Counted from the first letter of the stretch, positions 8,902 through 17,525 are shown. The stretch is 64,000 bases of DNA from CAYGZL01 sp964354345 (GCA_964354345.1 CAYGZL010000057.1:62001-126000); one strand, 5' to 3'. The notes: a model not told the origin generated them from the sequence alone. Made by a program: numbers and translations.

Positions 8902-9789
8902 TCACGCGATCGGGCACTTTTGCCGGATGACTTCCAAGGAAGCGAGGGCTTCTGATACTCGCAATTCGAAGATGATCGGGCCGCGAAATCCAGCCGTGTT
9001 CAGCCGATCCAGGAAGCGAACGATATCCAAGTCGCCCCGACCGAGTGGTTGGTGGTCCAGACCATAGCCGAGTTCCTTCCCCGAACTACTCTGCGGACAA
9101 TCGTGCAGGTGGATTTCACCCAGCCGGGGCAGGCAACGCTCCAGCGCGGTAAAGAAATCGACCGGTCCACAAAATCCAGCCAGGATATGTCCGGTGTCAA
9201 AACAGATGGAAAGATCCAACTCGTCTGCTAACCCGAGGGTCAAATCGAACGGAAATTCGATGGTTTCAATCGCCAGGCGACGGGAAGCGAGGCCTGTCTC
9301 AGTCAGGATCGTCTGGATACTCTGCCGGGCATTGTTCAGGAACTGGCGCAACAGGAACAAGCGAGCCACCTCGGGGATCCTCATGCGGTAGAATTCTGCT
9401 GCCAGGGCACCTGTGGCGTGCAGAACGTAAACCTCCGGTTCTAGCGGTAGAGTAGCTTTTACGCTTTCTACCAGAGCCTGAACGGATCCGAGACGGACAG
9501 GAGTTTGGAGAGTGGATGGCTCGACTGACCAAAGGGGCAGGTGAACTGTATAACTGAGATTTAACTCCGCTTTGGACGCGGCCAGGCTTGCGACAGCGGC
9601 AGGCGAATAAGTCTGTGGAAGGAGCATGCCCAGGTCGCCGCCCAACTCAATCAACCGAAAACCTTTTTCTACCAGGTCGCGTACCAACCTTCCATGGTCG
9701 AAATTTACTATGTGCGCCAACACCTGATCAGGCGGCATATTGGGAGGCACCAGGGCCTCAATCTGCATATTCATGATTCCAAAACGCAT
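8902..9789 (-). CDS. Sugar phosphate isomerase/epimerase-type TIM barrel
   Basis: 295 residues, matching the xylose-isomerase-like / AP-endonuclease-2 fold. Candidate metal ligands appear in order: Glu in AIETIEFPF, Asp and His in ICFDTGHILAG, His and Asp in EIHLHDCPQ, and Glu in PIIFELRVSE. These proteins isomerise or epimerise sugars or sugar phosphates with divalent metal, or act as endonuclease IV; the sequence does not separate these roles, though the lack of endonuclease IV signatures favours a sugar enzyme. No neighbouring sugar operon points to a substrate. Confidence 0.75.
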   Translation of the reverse strand: MRFGIMNMQIEALVPPNMPPDQVLAHIVNFDHGRLVRDLVEKGFRLIELGGDLGMLLPQTYSPAAVASLAASKAELNLSYTVHLPLWSVEPSTLQTPVRLGSVQALVESVKATLPLEPEVYVLHATGALAAEFYRMRIPEVARLFLLRQFLNNARQSIQTILTETGLASRRLAIETIEFPFDLTLGLADELDLSICFDTGHILAGFCGPVDFFTALERCLPRLGEIHLHDCPQSSSGKELGYGLDHQPLGRGDLDIVRFLDRLNTAGFRGPIIFELRVSEALASLEVIRQKCPIA

Positions 9790-9832
9790 CAGATGATTCC
9801 TCCGGCTTGTATTATCTCATAGAGCCTAATGG

Positions 9833-9958
9833 TTAGACAAGCAGATCATCATATTTGACCTGGTCAGTGAAGTTATCCGTGCTTAAATCGAGACCGCGAG
9901 TTAAATAGAAAATATCGCCCTTAAATTTGGGGAGTGGGGTATTAGGGTGGGGATACAA
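9833..9958 (-). other. Possible coding remnant, C-terminal fragment of an unknown protein
   Basis: A 41-codon minus-strand frame (TTG at 9958, stop at 9833) reads like real protein (PLPKFKGDIFYLTRGLD, then NFTDQVKYDDLLV). I do not recognise the family. It overlaps the start of the rhodanese remnant on the other strand and has no ribosome site. It could be the surviving 3' end of a deleted gene, or chance. Confidence 0.2.
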
Positions 9959-10180
9959 GTAGTGGCCTACGACGATGCTGGCGGTGCCCTGGCGGCTGGA
10001 CGGGCGTGGTGGTTATTGCGATGGTCAGGGCACGAGGAAGTCACGGTGCTCGATGGAGGTTGGCAGGGCTGGTTGTATGAAAATTATCCAGTCAATGCGG
10101 ATGTTCCTGATCGAACTGTGTGTGAATTTATTCCTCGCCAACGGTCGGATTTGTTAGTTGATACTTCTCAGGTAGCTGCC
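9947..10180 (+). pseudogene. Rhodanese (thiosulfate sulfurtransferase) remnant
   Basis: The plus-strand frame from GTG 9947 encodes QVVAYDDAGGALAA, then WWLLRWSGHEEVTVLDGGW, a close match to the core of the N-terminal rhodanese domain of two-domain sulfurtransferases. The beginning of that domain is absent, as is the whole C-terminal domain with the catalytic Cys loop. The frame runs on into the 3' end of the convergent gene at 10208. No start with a ribosome site is seen. I read it as the leftover of a deleted gene; the stretch 9790-10207 holds no other supported gene. Confidence 0.65.
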
Positions 10181-10207
10181 GACCGTTTGAATCCCATTTA
10201 CCGCTCG

Positions 10208-10984
10208 TTAAGAGTCCTGGTAACGGGAAGCCTCCAGGTCTTTACGTAAGCGCTCCTCTTCGTCTTCCGGGCTCTTTGGCGTACTCGCCTGGGCTTGTTC
10301 GAGTTCAGCCACCTCTGCTGCGTGCAGGTCTACCAATGACCGTGACCGTACAACCGACCATTTCCCACAGTAAGGACAACGTTCTAATTTGCTGGCCAGT
10401 AAGTTAAGGCTTAATAAATGCAATGCGAAGGGTCGCTGGCATTTCGGGCAGATCGTTCCACCTGAAATACCGTAATTGCGCGGTGCGCCCAAGGGTAATT
10501 CCTTAGCTTTTCCTTTCTGCAAGAGTATCGGTAAAACAACTCCGAGCAAGGCTGCTACCAGGATAACGGACAGCAAGGGTATGACAATCTTTAATGCGGT
10601 CTGCCAGCCCTCGCTGGCGCTGACAAATTCAGCGGTAATAACGTTAGAATGTAGCTCTTGCCCGTCGGTCGTTGTGCCGACCGCGCGGAGGGTGTGGGAT
10701 CCCAGGCTATACGAATCGGTATTGAAGCGCACCTGATAGGGAGGCTGAGTCACCTCAGCAAGTGGGTTTCCATCTAACTGGAAGACTACTTTCGCCAGGT
10801 CGGTTGAGGTGCGAATTTTCATGCTAAATGTCCCCTGGATCCTTCCAGTGCCGGAGGAGTATCCGAAATCTCGCGAAAGACCCAGAGTAAAATCATGCTG
10901 ATCCTGAGCCAGTGCAAAGGCGGGGAAAACCAGAGCGCCAGCTAACAGAAGCATAAACGTCAGCGGAAGCATGATCTTTTTCAT
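10208..10984 (-). CDS. Membrane protein with signal peptide, Ig-like domain and zinc ribbon
   Basis: 258 residues. An N-terminal signal peptide (MKKIMLPLTFMLLLAGALV, cleavage near ALAQ) is followed by an extracytoplasmic Ig-like domain (VVFQLDGNPLAEVTQPPYQV to LRAVGTTTDG, residues about 55-120), a transmembrane helix (about 130-155) and a cytoplasmic domain. The cytoplasmic part has two CxxC knuckles about 25 residues apart (CPKCQRPF and CPYCGKW), a zinc-ribbon pattern, then an acidic charged tail. It starts two bases after the ABC permease stop, so it is probably co-transcribed with the exporter genes. It may be an accessory or sensor subunit of that transporter; this is inference from position. 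Confidence 0.7.
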   Translation of the reverse strand: MKKIMLPLTFMLLLAGALVFPAFALAQDQHDFTLGLSRDFGYSSGTGRIQGTFSMKIRTSTDLAKVVFQLDGNPLAEVTQPPYQVRFNTDSYSLGSHTLRAVGTTTDGQELHSNVITAEFVSASEGWQTALKIVIPLLSVILVAALLGVVLPILLQKGKAKELPLGAPRNYGISGGTICPKCQRPFALHLLSLNLLASKLERCPYCGKWSVVRSRSLVDLHAAEVAELEQAQASTPKSPEDEEERLRKDLEASRYQDS

Positions 10985-10986
10985 GG

Positions 10987-11775
10987 CTATTTCCAGCGAG
11001 TGAGAATGTTTTCACGCTGGAAGAATTTGACAGCAAGGTAAACCATCAGAAAATCAACCAATACCAGGATCGCTGCCATCACAAGGATTAACTGGCTATT
11101 GAGCAGAAACAGGCCGGCTACCTGACCAAAAAACAAGGCCAGCACCGGCAAGATCACCACCACTGAAACCTGCTCGGCCACTCGGGGATCATTAACCCTC
11201 GAGGAGACCATGATACTGAAATTAACCGACAAGACTGCCAGAAGTGGACCCACCAGGATGACAGCCAGCAGCCAGATCGGGTTGAGCAGGGCAGCGGTCA
11301 CTTTTGCCGATTTGACAATTAAACCTGCACCTGCTGCGTAGAGCGCGAAGCTTAGCCAGGTGGCTACGACGGCCGGGATGACCGCAGCCAGATTCTTACC
11401 GGTCAGCAATTCTGCGGTAGTGATCGGCGTCGCCAGGAGAGGCTCCAGGCTGTGGGTGGTTTTTTCGCCGACAATCGAGTAGGCGGCGATATTCACAGGG
11501 ATGATCAGGGGCATCAACATGAAAAGTAGCAAGAACTGGCTGACAATATATACCTGGAAACACTGACCACCCGTCAGGTCTGGGGGACACAACTGGCGGA
11601 ACTGTGCCGGCAAGTCGCTGGTAAAGTCGCCCACACCTGAACCGCCTGTGGCTGCCAGGATTACCAGGGGCAATGCGGTAAATAGCAGAGGCATAAAGAT
11701 AACCGAAAATAAAACCATGCGGTTTTTGAATACTTCAGCCCATTCTTTACGGATGATGGTTTGGATTTTTAACAT
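10987..11775 (-). CDS. ABC-2 type transporter permease
   Basis: 262 residues with about six hydrophobic helices and the ABC-2 permease layout: a cytoplasmic N-terminal start (IQTIIRKEWAEVFKNR), a first helix, a long extracytoplasmic loop with two Cys residues, then the cytoplasmic stretch GEKTTHSLEPLLATPITTAELLTGK that is typical of NatB/YhaP-like export permeases. It starts nine bases after the ATPase gene and pairs with it. Substrate unknown. Confidence 0.85.
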   Translation of the reverse strand: MLKIQTIIRKEWAEVFKNRMVLFSVIFMPLLFTALPLVILAATGGSGVGDFTSDLPAQFRQLCPPDLTGGQCFQVYIVSQFLLLFMLMPLIIPVNIAAYSIVGEKTTHSLEPLLATPITTAELLTGKNLAAVIPAVVATWLSFALYAAGAGLIVKSAKVTAALLNPIWLLAVILVGPLLAVLSVNFSIMVSSRVNDPRVAEQVSVVVILPVLALFFGQVAGLFLLNSQLILVMAAILVLVDFLMVYLAVKFFQRENILTRWK

Positions 11776-11784
11776 AGTACCTCA

Positions 11785-12693
11785 TCAGGCATTCTTGACC
11801 AGTTGCAAATAAACATCCTCCAGGGAGCGGCGTAACTCACCGACGAATTGTACATCCGCGCCGGCTCCCACCAGGAGACGGACAATCTCAGGGTTGTGCG
11901 TCTCCGGATCTTCGAGGTTGACCACAATTTTATTGTCCATCCGGCGCGCTTCGCGGACAAATGGCAACCCACCAACCAGGCTCGCCAGTTGCTCATCTGC
12001 GGTGCGTAAATGGAATACAACTTTGCGACCGAATAATTGGGTACGCAAACGGTCTGGTGTATCTTCGACCAGTAAATGGGTTTTAAAGACACCAATCCGG
12101 TCGCACAGGCGGTCAGCTTCATCCAGGTTATGGGTACACAGGAAGATCGTACGGCCTTCTTTGCGCAGCTCGGTGATGAAATCGCGCACCAGATGGGCGG
12201 ATTCGGGATCAAGCGCCGCGGTTGGCTCATCCAGGAACAATAGCCGCGGCTCATGTAGCAGACTGCGTGCGATTGCCAGTTTCTGTTTCATCCCTTTGGA
12301 GAAAGTGCCAGCCTCATCGAAACGCCGTTCCCATAGACCGAGCATACGTAAATATTTCTCGACCTGTTTTTTTGGTTCCTTGACTTCATACAGGTTCGCA
12401 TAGATAAGCAGGTTGTATTCAGCGCTCAGGTTGTCATACATCCCGGGTGTCTCGGTCAGGATTCCGACAGAACGCCGAATATTCTGATCTTCTTTGCCAA
12501 CAGTAAAGCCATTCACGATGGCCGTACCGCGGGTGGGGCCGATTAAGCAGGCAAGGATGCGCACAGTTGTTGTTTTACCAGCGCCATTGGGACCGAGAAA
12601 GCCAAAAACCTCTCCTTCACGTACATCTAGATTCAGGCGATCGACGGCCAGGACAGTTTTAAATTCTTTGGTCAGGTTTTCCGTGTGAATCAT
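11785..12693 (-). CDS. ABC transporter ATP-binding protein
   Basis: 302 residues. Walker A is GPNGAGKT (residues 34-41), the signature region is FSKGMKQKLAIARSLL (about 133), Walker B is LLFLDEPTAALDP (about 154), and the H-loop His is in FLCTHNLDEADRLCD. A C-terminal extension of about 85 residues is typical of ATPases that drive ABC-2 exporters (CcmA/NatA-like). It sits between the YhfC-type protease gene (six-base gap) and the permease gene, so the module is protease, ATPase, permease, Ig/zinc-ribbon protein. Confidence 0.93.
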   Translation of the reverse strand: MIHTENLTKEFKTVLAVDRLNLDVREGEVFGFLGPNGAGKTTTVRILACLIGPTRGTAIVNGFTVGKEDQNIRRSVGILTETPGMYDNLSAEYNLLIYANLYEVKEPKKQVEKYLRMLGLWERRFDEAGTFSKGMKQKLAIARSLLHEPRLLFLDEPTAALDPESAHLVRDFITELRKEGRTIFLCTHNLDEADRLCDRIGVFKTHLLVEDTPDRLRTQLFGRKVVFHLRTADEQLASLVGGLPFVREARRMDNKIVVNLEDPETHNPEIVRLLVGAGADVQFVGELRRSLEDVYLQLVKNA

Positions 12694-12698
12694 GATTG

Positions 12699-13592
12699 TT
12701 ACTCCTGCGCCGGTGGCTCGTTATAACGGGTTTTTTCTAGATCCGCGAGAGTATCTTCTACCGGCGGTAAATCGGATAATTGTAACAGACTGGGAGCAAA
12801 CGATTCGACCTTGTCTGATAATTGAGGTTCAGGTTGCCGTAAAGCGAACACTATTCCCAGGCTGATTAAGCCAATGAGGCCAACAAAAGCTTCAGTTATG
12901 TATACTCCATGGCTGGCAGCCAGATACACCACGCCAGCGTCCACCAACGTGTGCCAGGCGATTGCCAGGCCTAACCAGATTGCCTGGCGACGGATAAACA
13001 TCTGCAAAACCAGCAGTGAAGCCGACAGTTGAAAAGGGATTGTAAAGACACGTTCGACAAATCCCAACAGACTGTCATACCAGGCGGCTGACCAATACGC
13101 GTTCATTTGTTGTTGAGCTAGGGACAGTTTCTCGAGGGGGACATACTGGCTTAAATCGGCTCCACGAAGAGCAACCATCTGGAAATAAGCCCACAGCACT
13201 AACAATCCAAGTAAGATCGCTTCTATCCCACCATGACCAGCGCCGAGCAGCAGACCTTTCCCCCAGGAACGGGCATCTTTCGCCCAGAACTGATAGGTCA
13301 GGTATCGGGCAAACCCCTCAAATATCCCCGCACTAAGCCCAAAAGCCAGGGCATTGACTATCAGGCGTTCAGGCTGGGTTATTGTTGAAAATATTGTGGT
13401 TTTCAACCATGGGCCGAGAAAATATTGGTTGAAAGGGATATGGACTACCTGAGAGAGGGTGAATGTGGCTGCGCCAATCCACCAGATGCTCCCATTCAGA
13501 TGCAGACGGCGAGCCAGGTAGATGCCCAGGCCGACCGGTATACTGACCATCAATACGACATTCAACAGGCTTACCAATGAAAGGAGGTCCAT
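12699..13592 (-). CDS. YhfC-family intramembrane protease
   Basis: 297 residues, mostly hydrophobic with about seven or eight helices. Matches the YhfC family of predicted glutamic-type intramembrane proteases related to CAAX/PrsW enzymes. Candidate active-site residues are the Glu and Arg of GIFEGFARYLTYQFW, the His and Glu of GHGGIEAILLG and the His of AWHTLVDAG. The C-terminal tail is soluble and acidic. It is the first gene of the unit that continues with the ABC exporter. A substrate or maturation role for an exported peptide is possible, but no precursor gene was found nearby. Confidence 0.75.
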   Translation of the reverse strand: MDLLSLVSLLNVVLMVSIPVGLGIYLARRLHLNGSIWWIGAATFTLSQVVHIPFNQYFLGPWLKTTIFSTITQPERLIVNALAFGLSAGIFEGFARYLTYQFWAKDARSWGKGLLLGAGHGGIEAILLGLLVLWAYFQMVALRGADLSQYVPLEKLSLAQQQMNAYWSAAWYDSLLGFVERVFTIPFQLSASLLVLQMFIRRQAIWLGLAIAWHTLVDAGVVYLAASHGVYITEAFVGLIGLISLGIVFALRQPEPQLSDKVESFAPSLLQLSDLPPVEDTLADLEKTRYNEPPAQE

Positions 13593-13601
13593 GGGATCCG
13601 G

Positions 13602-14243
13602 TTAGGGCTCTCTTTCACGACAGGCAGTCAGGATTTCGCTGGGAATGCCCAGTTGGACGATCACCTGGCTTTGAATGTTCGTGAAACCAGCCTGGTCGAC
13701 CAGTTGAGCAAGCTGCAGTGGACGGCAGCCTCCACAGGTGACCGGGCTGATTTTATAAGCAAGTTTCCACAAGCCGACGATTGCCCGACTGGGTAAGGTC
13801 ACACCTTCAGTCAGGGACACCAATACCAGGCGGCCTCCCGGCTTAAGCACTCGCCAAAGATCATGTAGTAAACCGGGTAATTCGACCGTAGGGATCACAT
13901 CCAGTGTGAATGTTGAAATCAGCCGGTCAAAAGATTGGCTATAAAATGGCAACCAGCGCGCATCTGCCTGGCAGAGTGGCGATAGAGTTCGTCTTTGAGT
14001 AACCTTTAGCATTTCTTGAGAAAGATCGAGGCCAACCGCAATTCCTGTCGGTGCAATGCGTTGCTCGATTACCTTGTGTTCCTTCCCGGTGCCAACCCCA
14101 ACATTTAATAAGCGTAAACCAGGTTGGAGGTCAAGCAGTTCTAAGGCGCGGGTTTTGGCGTGCCCTTCGTAAGCTGTGAACCAATCATAGCGCGCCCCGA
14201 GGCGATCGTAGAATCCAACAATCTCCTTTGATGTGGTTGCCAT
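13602..14243 (-). CDS. Class I SAM-dependent methyltransferase
   Basis: 213 residues. The SAM-binding motif I is LRLLNVGVGTGKEHKVI (GxGxG), followed by the acidic loop AVGLDLSQEML. Post-motif segments FDRLISTFTLDVIPT and LKPGGRLVLVSLTEG resemble the UbiE/MenG type. The C-terminal part has TCGGCRPLQL with a CGGC motif. Small-molecule substrate unknown; a quinone methyltransferase is possible but there are no quinone genes nearby. Nine bases separate it from the protease gene downstream. Confidence 0.8.
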   Translation of the reverse strand: MATTSKEIVGFYDRLGARYDWFTAYEGHAKTRALELLDLQPGLRLLNVGVGTGKEHKVIEQRIAPTGIAVGLDLSQEMLKVTQRRTLSPLCQADARWLPFYSQSFDRLISTFTLDVIPTVELPGLLHDLWRVLKPGGRLVLVSLTEGVTLPSRAIVGLWKLAYKISPVTCGGCRPLQLAQLVDQAGFTNIQSQVIVQLGIPSEILTACREREP

Positions 14244-14335
14244 AAATTCATCACCAGGTTGCTAGTATACTCCTAAAACCAGGTCAGGAGTGATTCGCCA
14301 TTCTTAAGGGGAGTGGCTCACACAAATACCAGGAT

Positions 14336-15937
14336 TTATACCAGTTGCTTAATCTGGTACAGCGCGCCGGGCAAGAATCCCCGTTGGGCATAATATCGAC
14401 GAGTACCGATAGCCGAGATCACCGCCAGCTGGTGATAACCGGCAAGCTCTGCGATACCCTCGGCCCATTCGATTAACCGGGTGCCCAGTCCAGCATGCTG
14501 GGCAACGCCGCTTTCTTCGACCCCGAACGGCAATGACTGACCATAGATATGGACTTCGCGGATGATGGCCGCGCCGGCGAGATCTTCCAATCCGGTGTCA
14601 GGCGCGTCCACACCGGGAAGAGATAGGCGCAAGAAGCCCACCAGGCGATCTTCTGGCGTATCAAAGGAGAGAAAATGTTCTTCTGTAGCACTCACCTGGT
14701 AAGTCAAATCGTGCATCTGAAGAGATGCGTACTTAACCACCCGGTTACGCACCTCACGACAGCGGATACACTGGCAGGCGCTCCCCCGGCGTTGCATTTC
14801 CAGGTGTACATCCTGGCGCAGGCTGGTGCGTTTATTTCCGGCTACAACATTGGTGGAAGGGATGTCGCGGATGACACGGTTTACCCGGCAGTAGCGCGGG
14901 ATGGTCGGTTTGATATCGGCAATCAAATCAACCAGTTCTTCCGTTGTATAGGGCTGGTATTCACCCCGCAACCAGTAAGCATAGAGATCAGTGTTCTCCA
15001 GTAGCTGATTTGGATAAATTTTGATTTCGTCGGGGCAGAGATTATCCCATAACCGAGCAAAGTCAACCTGATCCGAATCAACAGTCGCACCGAGCAGGTT
15101 GGGCATCCAGTGCAGAACGATCTTAAAGCCAGCTGCCCGGAGCAAAACGACCGCCTGCCGGGTCTCATCGGCAGTGTGACCGCGCTGATTTAGCGCTAAG
15201 ATGTGATCATCCAGGCTTTGAGCGCCCATTTGGATCTTGGTGACGCCAAGAAAACGCAGCCAGGCAAGCTCTTGACAATTTACCTGGTCGGGACGTGTCT
15301 CGATCACCAGGCCAACATTCCGATGCAGGGCTGTTGAATTATATTCTTGCGCCTCTGCCAGGGTGGGCAGCTCCAGGTTGTTGAGTGCATCCAGGCAGCG
15401 TTGGATGAACCAGGCCTGGTAATCGCGGCGATAAGCACTCCAGGTACCGCCTAAGATCAGGAGTTCGACTTTATCCGTTGGGTGGCCAACGGCTTCGAGG
15501 GCCTCCAACCGGGAAGCCACCTGATCGTATGGATCAAAATTGTGCTGGACTGCGCGCCGAGCGCCAGGCTCATCTGGTAGATAGCTTTTTGGCATACGTA
15601 AATCAGTCGGGCAGAAGAGGCACTTTCCTGGGCAGGGATAGGGTTTGGTGAGTACGGTGACAGTAGAAACCCCAGATAACGTGCGAACCGGTTTCATCCG
15701 GATTTTGCCCATCACATCGGGCCGGTCGATCCAGTCGCCTGTCTCGACCAGCTCACGATACGCAGCCACCAGCACATGCTTGGCCAGGTAACCTTGACCA
15801 TCCGGTAAGGGATGCCTGCGCAGTGCCTCAGGAACTTCATAACCCGAGGCGATATCCTCGAGCACCTGGCGTGCCAGGGTAATCTTCTCGGGAGTATATT
15901 GGCGCGTTTCTAACCAGGTTCGGTAATTGCTATCCAT
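14336..15937 (-). CDS. elp3: Elp3-family tRNA uridine-34 carboxymethyltransferase
   Basis: About 533 residues. Radical-SAM domain with the cluster motif CPGKCLFC (CX3CX2C), then GGTWSAYRRDYQAWF and IETRPDQV, a Cys motif ACQCIRCREVRNR, and a C-terminal GNAT-type acetyl-CoA domain with QHAGLGTRLI and YYAQRGF. This is the full architecture of single-subunit Elp3, known from archaea and Dehalococcoides, which installs the carboxymethyl group on wobble uridine. The frame has a TTG at 15955, but ATG 15937 is the better start because the divergent gene begins at 15959. The neighbour is a Trm9-like methyltransferase. Confidence 0.93.
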   Translation of the reverse strand: MDSNYRTWLETRQYTPEKITLARQVLEDIASGYEVPEALRRHPLPDGQGYLAKHVLVAAYRELVETGDWIDRPDVMGKIRMKPVRTLSGVSTVTVLTKPYPCPGKCLFCPTDLRMPKSYLPDEPGARRAVQHNFDPYDQVASRLEALEAVGHPTDKVELLILGGTWSAYRRDYQAWFIQRCLDALNNLELPTLAEAQEYNSTALHRNVGLVIETRPDQVNCQELAWLRFLGVTKIQMGAQSLDDHILALNQRGHTADETRQAVVLLRAAGFKIVLHWMPNLLGATVDSDQVDFARLWDNLCPDEIKIYPNQLLENTDLYAYWLRGEYQPYTTEELVDLIADIKPTIPRYCRVNRVIRDIPSTNVVAGNKRTSLRQDVHLEMQRRGSACQCIRCREVRNRVVKYASLQMHDLTYQVSATEEHFLSFDTPEDRLVGFLRLSLPGVDAPDTGLEDLAGAAIIREVHIYGQSLPFGVEESGVAQHAGLGTRLIEWAEGIAELAGYHQLAVISAIGTRRYYAQRGFLPGALYQIKQLV

Positions 15938-15952
15938 GGTAAACGATATAAT
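15924..15952 (+). promoter_or_regulatory. Candidate promoter for the Trm9-like gene (leaderless)
   Basis: A perfect TATAAT lies at 15947-15952, only six bases before the ATG at 15959. Transcription would begin at or next to the start codon. No ribosome site precedes this gene, in keeping with a leaderless message. The -35 (TAATTG at 15924) is poor. Confidence 0.4.
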
Positions 15953-15958
15953 CAAGTA

Positions 15959-16741
15959 ATGCGACCAGAAGTATCAGCTCAACTACTTGGGCTCAACCAA
16001 CAATTTTACCAGACCTTTGCACTCCAATTTTCACGTACTCGTCAGCGATTACAACCCGGAGTGAGGCGGCTCCTGAATGGTAAGATTGCCACAAAAGCTA
16101 ACCTGTTGGATTTGGGGTGTGGCAATGGAGAACTGGCTAGTGAATTAATCCGGCGCGGTCAACAGGGTTTGTATATTGGTCTGGATTTTAGCCAAGGATT
16201 ATTAGAGCAGGCGCGACAGCGGATTGCCCTGGCTGGGCAGATCGTTTCGGATGACAACCCGCCATTTTCGGTTCATTTTCTCCAGGTAGATCTGGTCAAT
16301 TTCGATTGGGTCGAACCGCTGAATCAATATCTGAATATAAAGGGCGTTGGCTCCTTCGATGAAATCCTGGCCTTTGCAGTTCTGCATCACCTGCCAGGTG
16401 AAATCCTGCGCAAGCAGGTGTTATCTGCAATCCACGATCAGCTATCTCCCGAGGGTTCCTTTATTCATTCCGAATGGCAGTTCATCAATAGTCCACGTCT
16501 GGCCGCACGCCGGCAACCCTGGAGCCAGGTTGGCCTCGATCCTGGTCAGGTAGATGCAGGAGATTTTCTTCTCGATTGGAGAGAGGGTGGGATGGGGCTG
16601 CGTTATGTTCACCTTTTTAACGAACCCGAATTGGCTTACCTGGCGCAGCAGTCTGGCTTCGAAATTCTTCAATCCTTTTATTCCGATGGGGAAGGAGGCA
16701 ATTTAGGGCTTTATCAAGTATGGAGGAAAACAGAAAGATGA
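15959..16741 (+). CDS. SAM methyltransferase resembling Trm9/ALKBH8
   Basis: 260 residues. Motif I is LLDLGCGNGELASEL, followed by YIGLDFSQGLLEQARQ. The N-terminal stretch FALQFSRTRQRLQPGV matches the FSxTR segment that precedes the SAM site in Trm9 and the ALKBH8 methyltransferase domain. FAVLHHLP corresponds to their AVxHH, and RYVHLFNEPELAYLAQQSGF near the C-terminus corresponds to their RYYHLY-x-EL block. Trm9-type enzymes esterify the carboxymethyl group that Elp3 puts on uridine-34. Being head to head with elp3 (21 bases between ATGs) supports the same role here. The family match is from memory of the motifs; the activity is inference. Confidence 0.7.
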   Translation: MRPEVSAQLLGLNQQFYQTFALQFSRTRQRLQPGVRRLLNGKIATKANLLDLGCGNGELASELIRRGQQGLYIGLDFSQGLLEQARQRIALAGQIVSDDNPPFSVHFLQVDLVNFDWVEPLNQYLNIKGVGSFDEILAFAVLHHLPGEILRKQVLSAIHDQLSPEGSFIHSEWQFINSPRLAARRQPWSQVGLDPGQVDAGDFLLDWREGGMGLRYVHLFNEPELAYLAQQSGFEILQSFYSDGEGGNLGLYQVWRKTER

Positions 16742-16755
16742 AGAAGGATTGTTGA

Positions 16756-16761
16756 TATAAT
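16756..16761 (+). promoter_or_regulatory. Possible -10 element (TATAAT) before the phosphoesterase gene
   Basis: A perfect TATAAT 35 bases before the ATG at 16797. No convincing -35 element is seen at 17 bases spacing. Confidence 0.3.
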
Positions 16762-16796
16762 ATGGGATATCTTTACGAAGATCGAATTGTATTTCT

Positions 16797-17525
16797 ATGC
16801 GTGTCCTGGTAATTTCTGATATTCATGCGAATATAACGGCGTTAGAAGCAGTACTGGCTGATGCAGGCGCGTTTGATGCTGCCTGGTGCCTGGGGGATCT
16901 GGTTGGCTATGGACCAGATCCGAATGAGTGTGTTGCTCTAATCCGCACATTGCCCCAGTTAGCTTGTGTAATCGGCAACCATGATGCAGCCGTATTACAC
17001 CAGATCGATACCGAATCCTTTAACCCGGAAGCCCGCCAGGCGATCACCTGGACCCAGCGAGCCTTAAACCAGGCCTCGATTAACTTCTTAAGCTCACTGC
17101 CTGAGAGGATCGTCGAAGATAATGTTACTTTGACACATGGCAGCCCACGCCATCCAGTATGGGAGTATCTGCTCGATACGCGCGCGGCAACCAGCAACTT
17201 CAGCTATTTCGATACCCCCTTTTGCCTGGTGGGGCATACCCATTTGCCAGTTTTTTTCACCTTGCTGGATGGTAACTCATCGGCGCGATTGAATATCCCC
17301 GAACCCAATAACCAATTTACTCTTCAACCGCGTGGGATTGTGAATCCGGGATCGGTTGGTCAGCCACGCGATCGTGATCCGCGGGCATCCTATGCAATTA
17401 TTGACCCGGAATCAGTTATCTGGGAATACCGGCGTATAAAATACGATATCCCAGCCGTGCAACAGCGGATGATAAAGGCAGGCTTGCCGGAACGCCATAT
17501 TCTGCGGCTAGAGGCTGGCTGGTGA
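16797..17525 (+). CDS. Metallophosphoesterase (YfcE/MJ0936-like)
   Basis: 242 residues of the calcineurin-like fold. All metal motifs are visible: VISDIHAN (D-x-H), CLGDLVGYGP (GD), VIGNHDAAVL (GNHD), THGSPRHPVWEYL, VGHTHLPVF (GHTH) and VNPGSVGQPRD. Members of this group hydrolyse phosphodiesters or phosphomonoesters; the natural substrate is unknown. It has its own TATAAT upstream. Confidence 0.85.
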   Translation: MRVLVISDIHANITALEAVLADAGAFDAAWCLGDLVGYGPDPNECVALIRTLPQLACVIGNHDAAVLHQIDTESFNPEARQAITWTQRALNQASINFLSSLPERIVEDNVTLTHGSPRHPVWEYLLDTRAATSNFSYFDTPFCLVGHTHLPVFFTLLDGNSSARLNIPEPNNQFTLQPRGIVNPGSVGQPRDRDPRASYAIIDPESVIWEYRRIKYDIPAVQQRMIKAGLPERHILRLEAGW

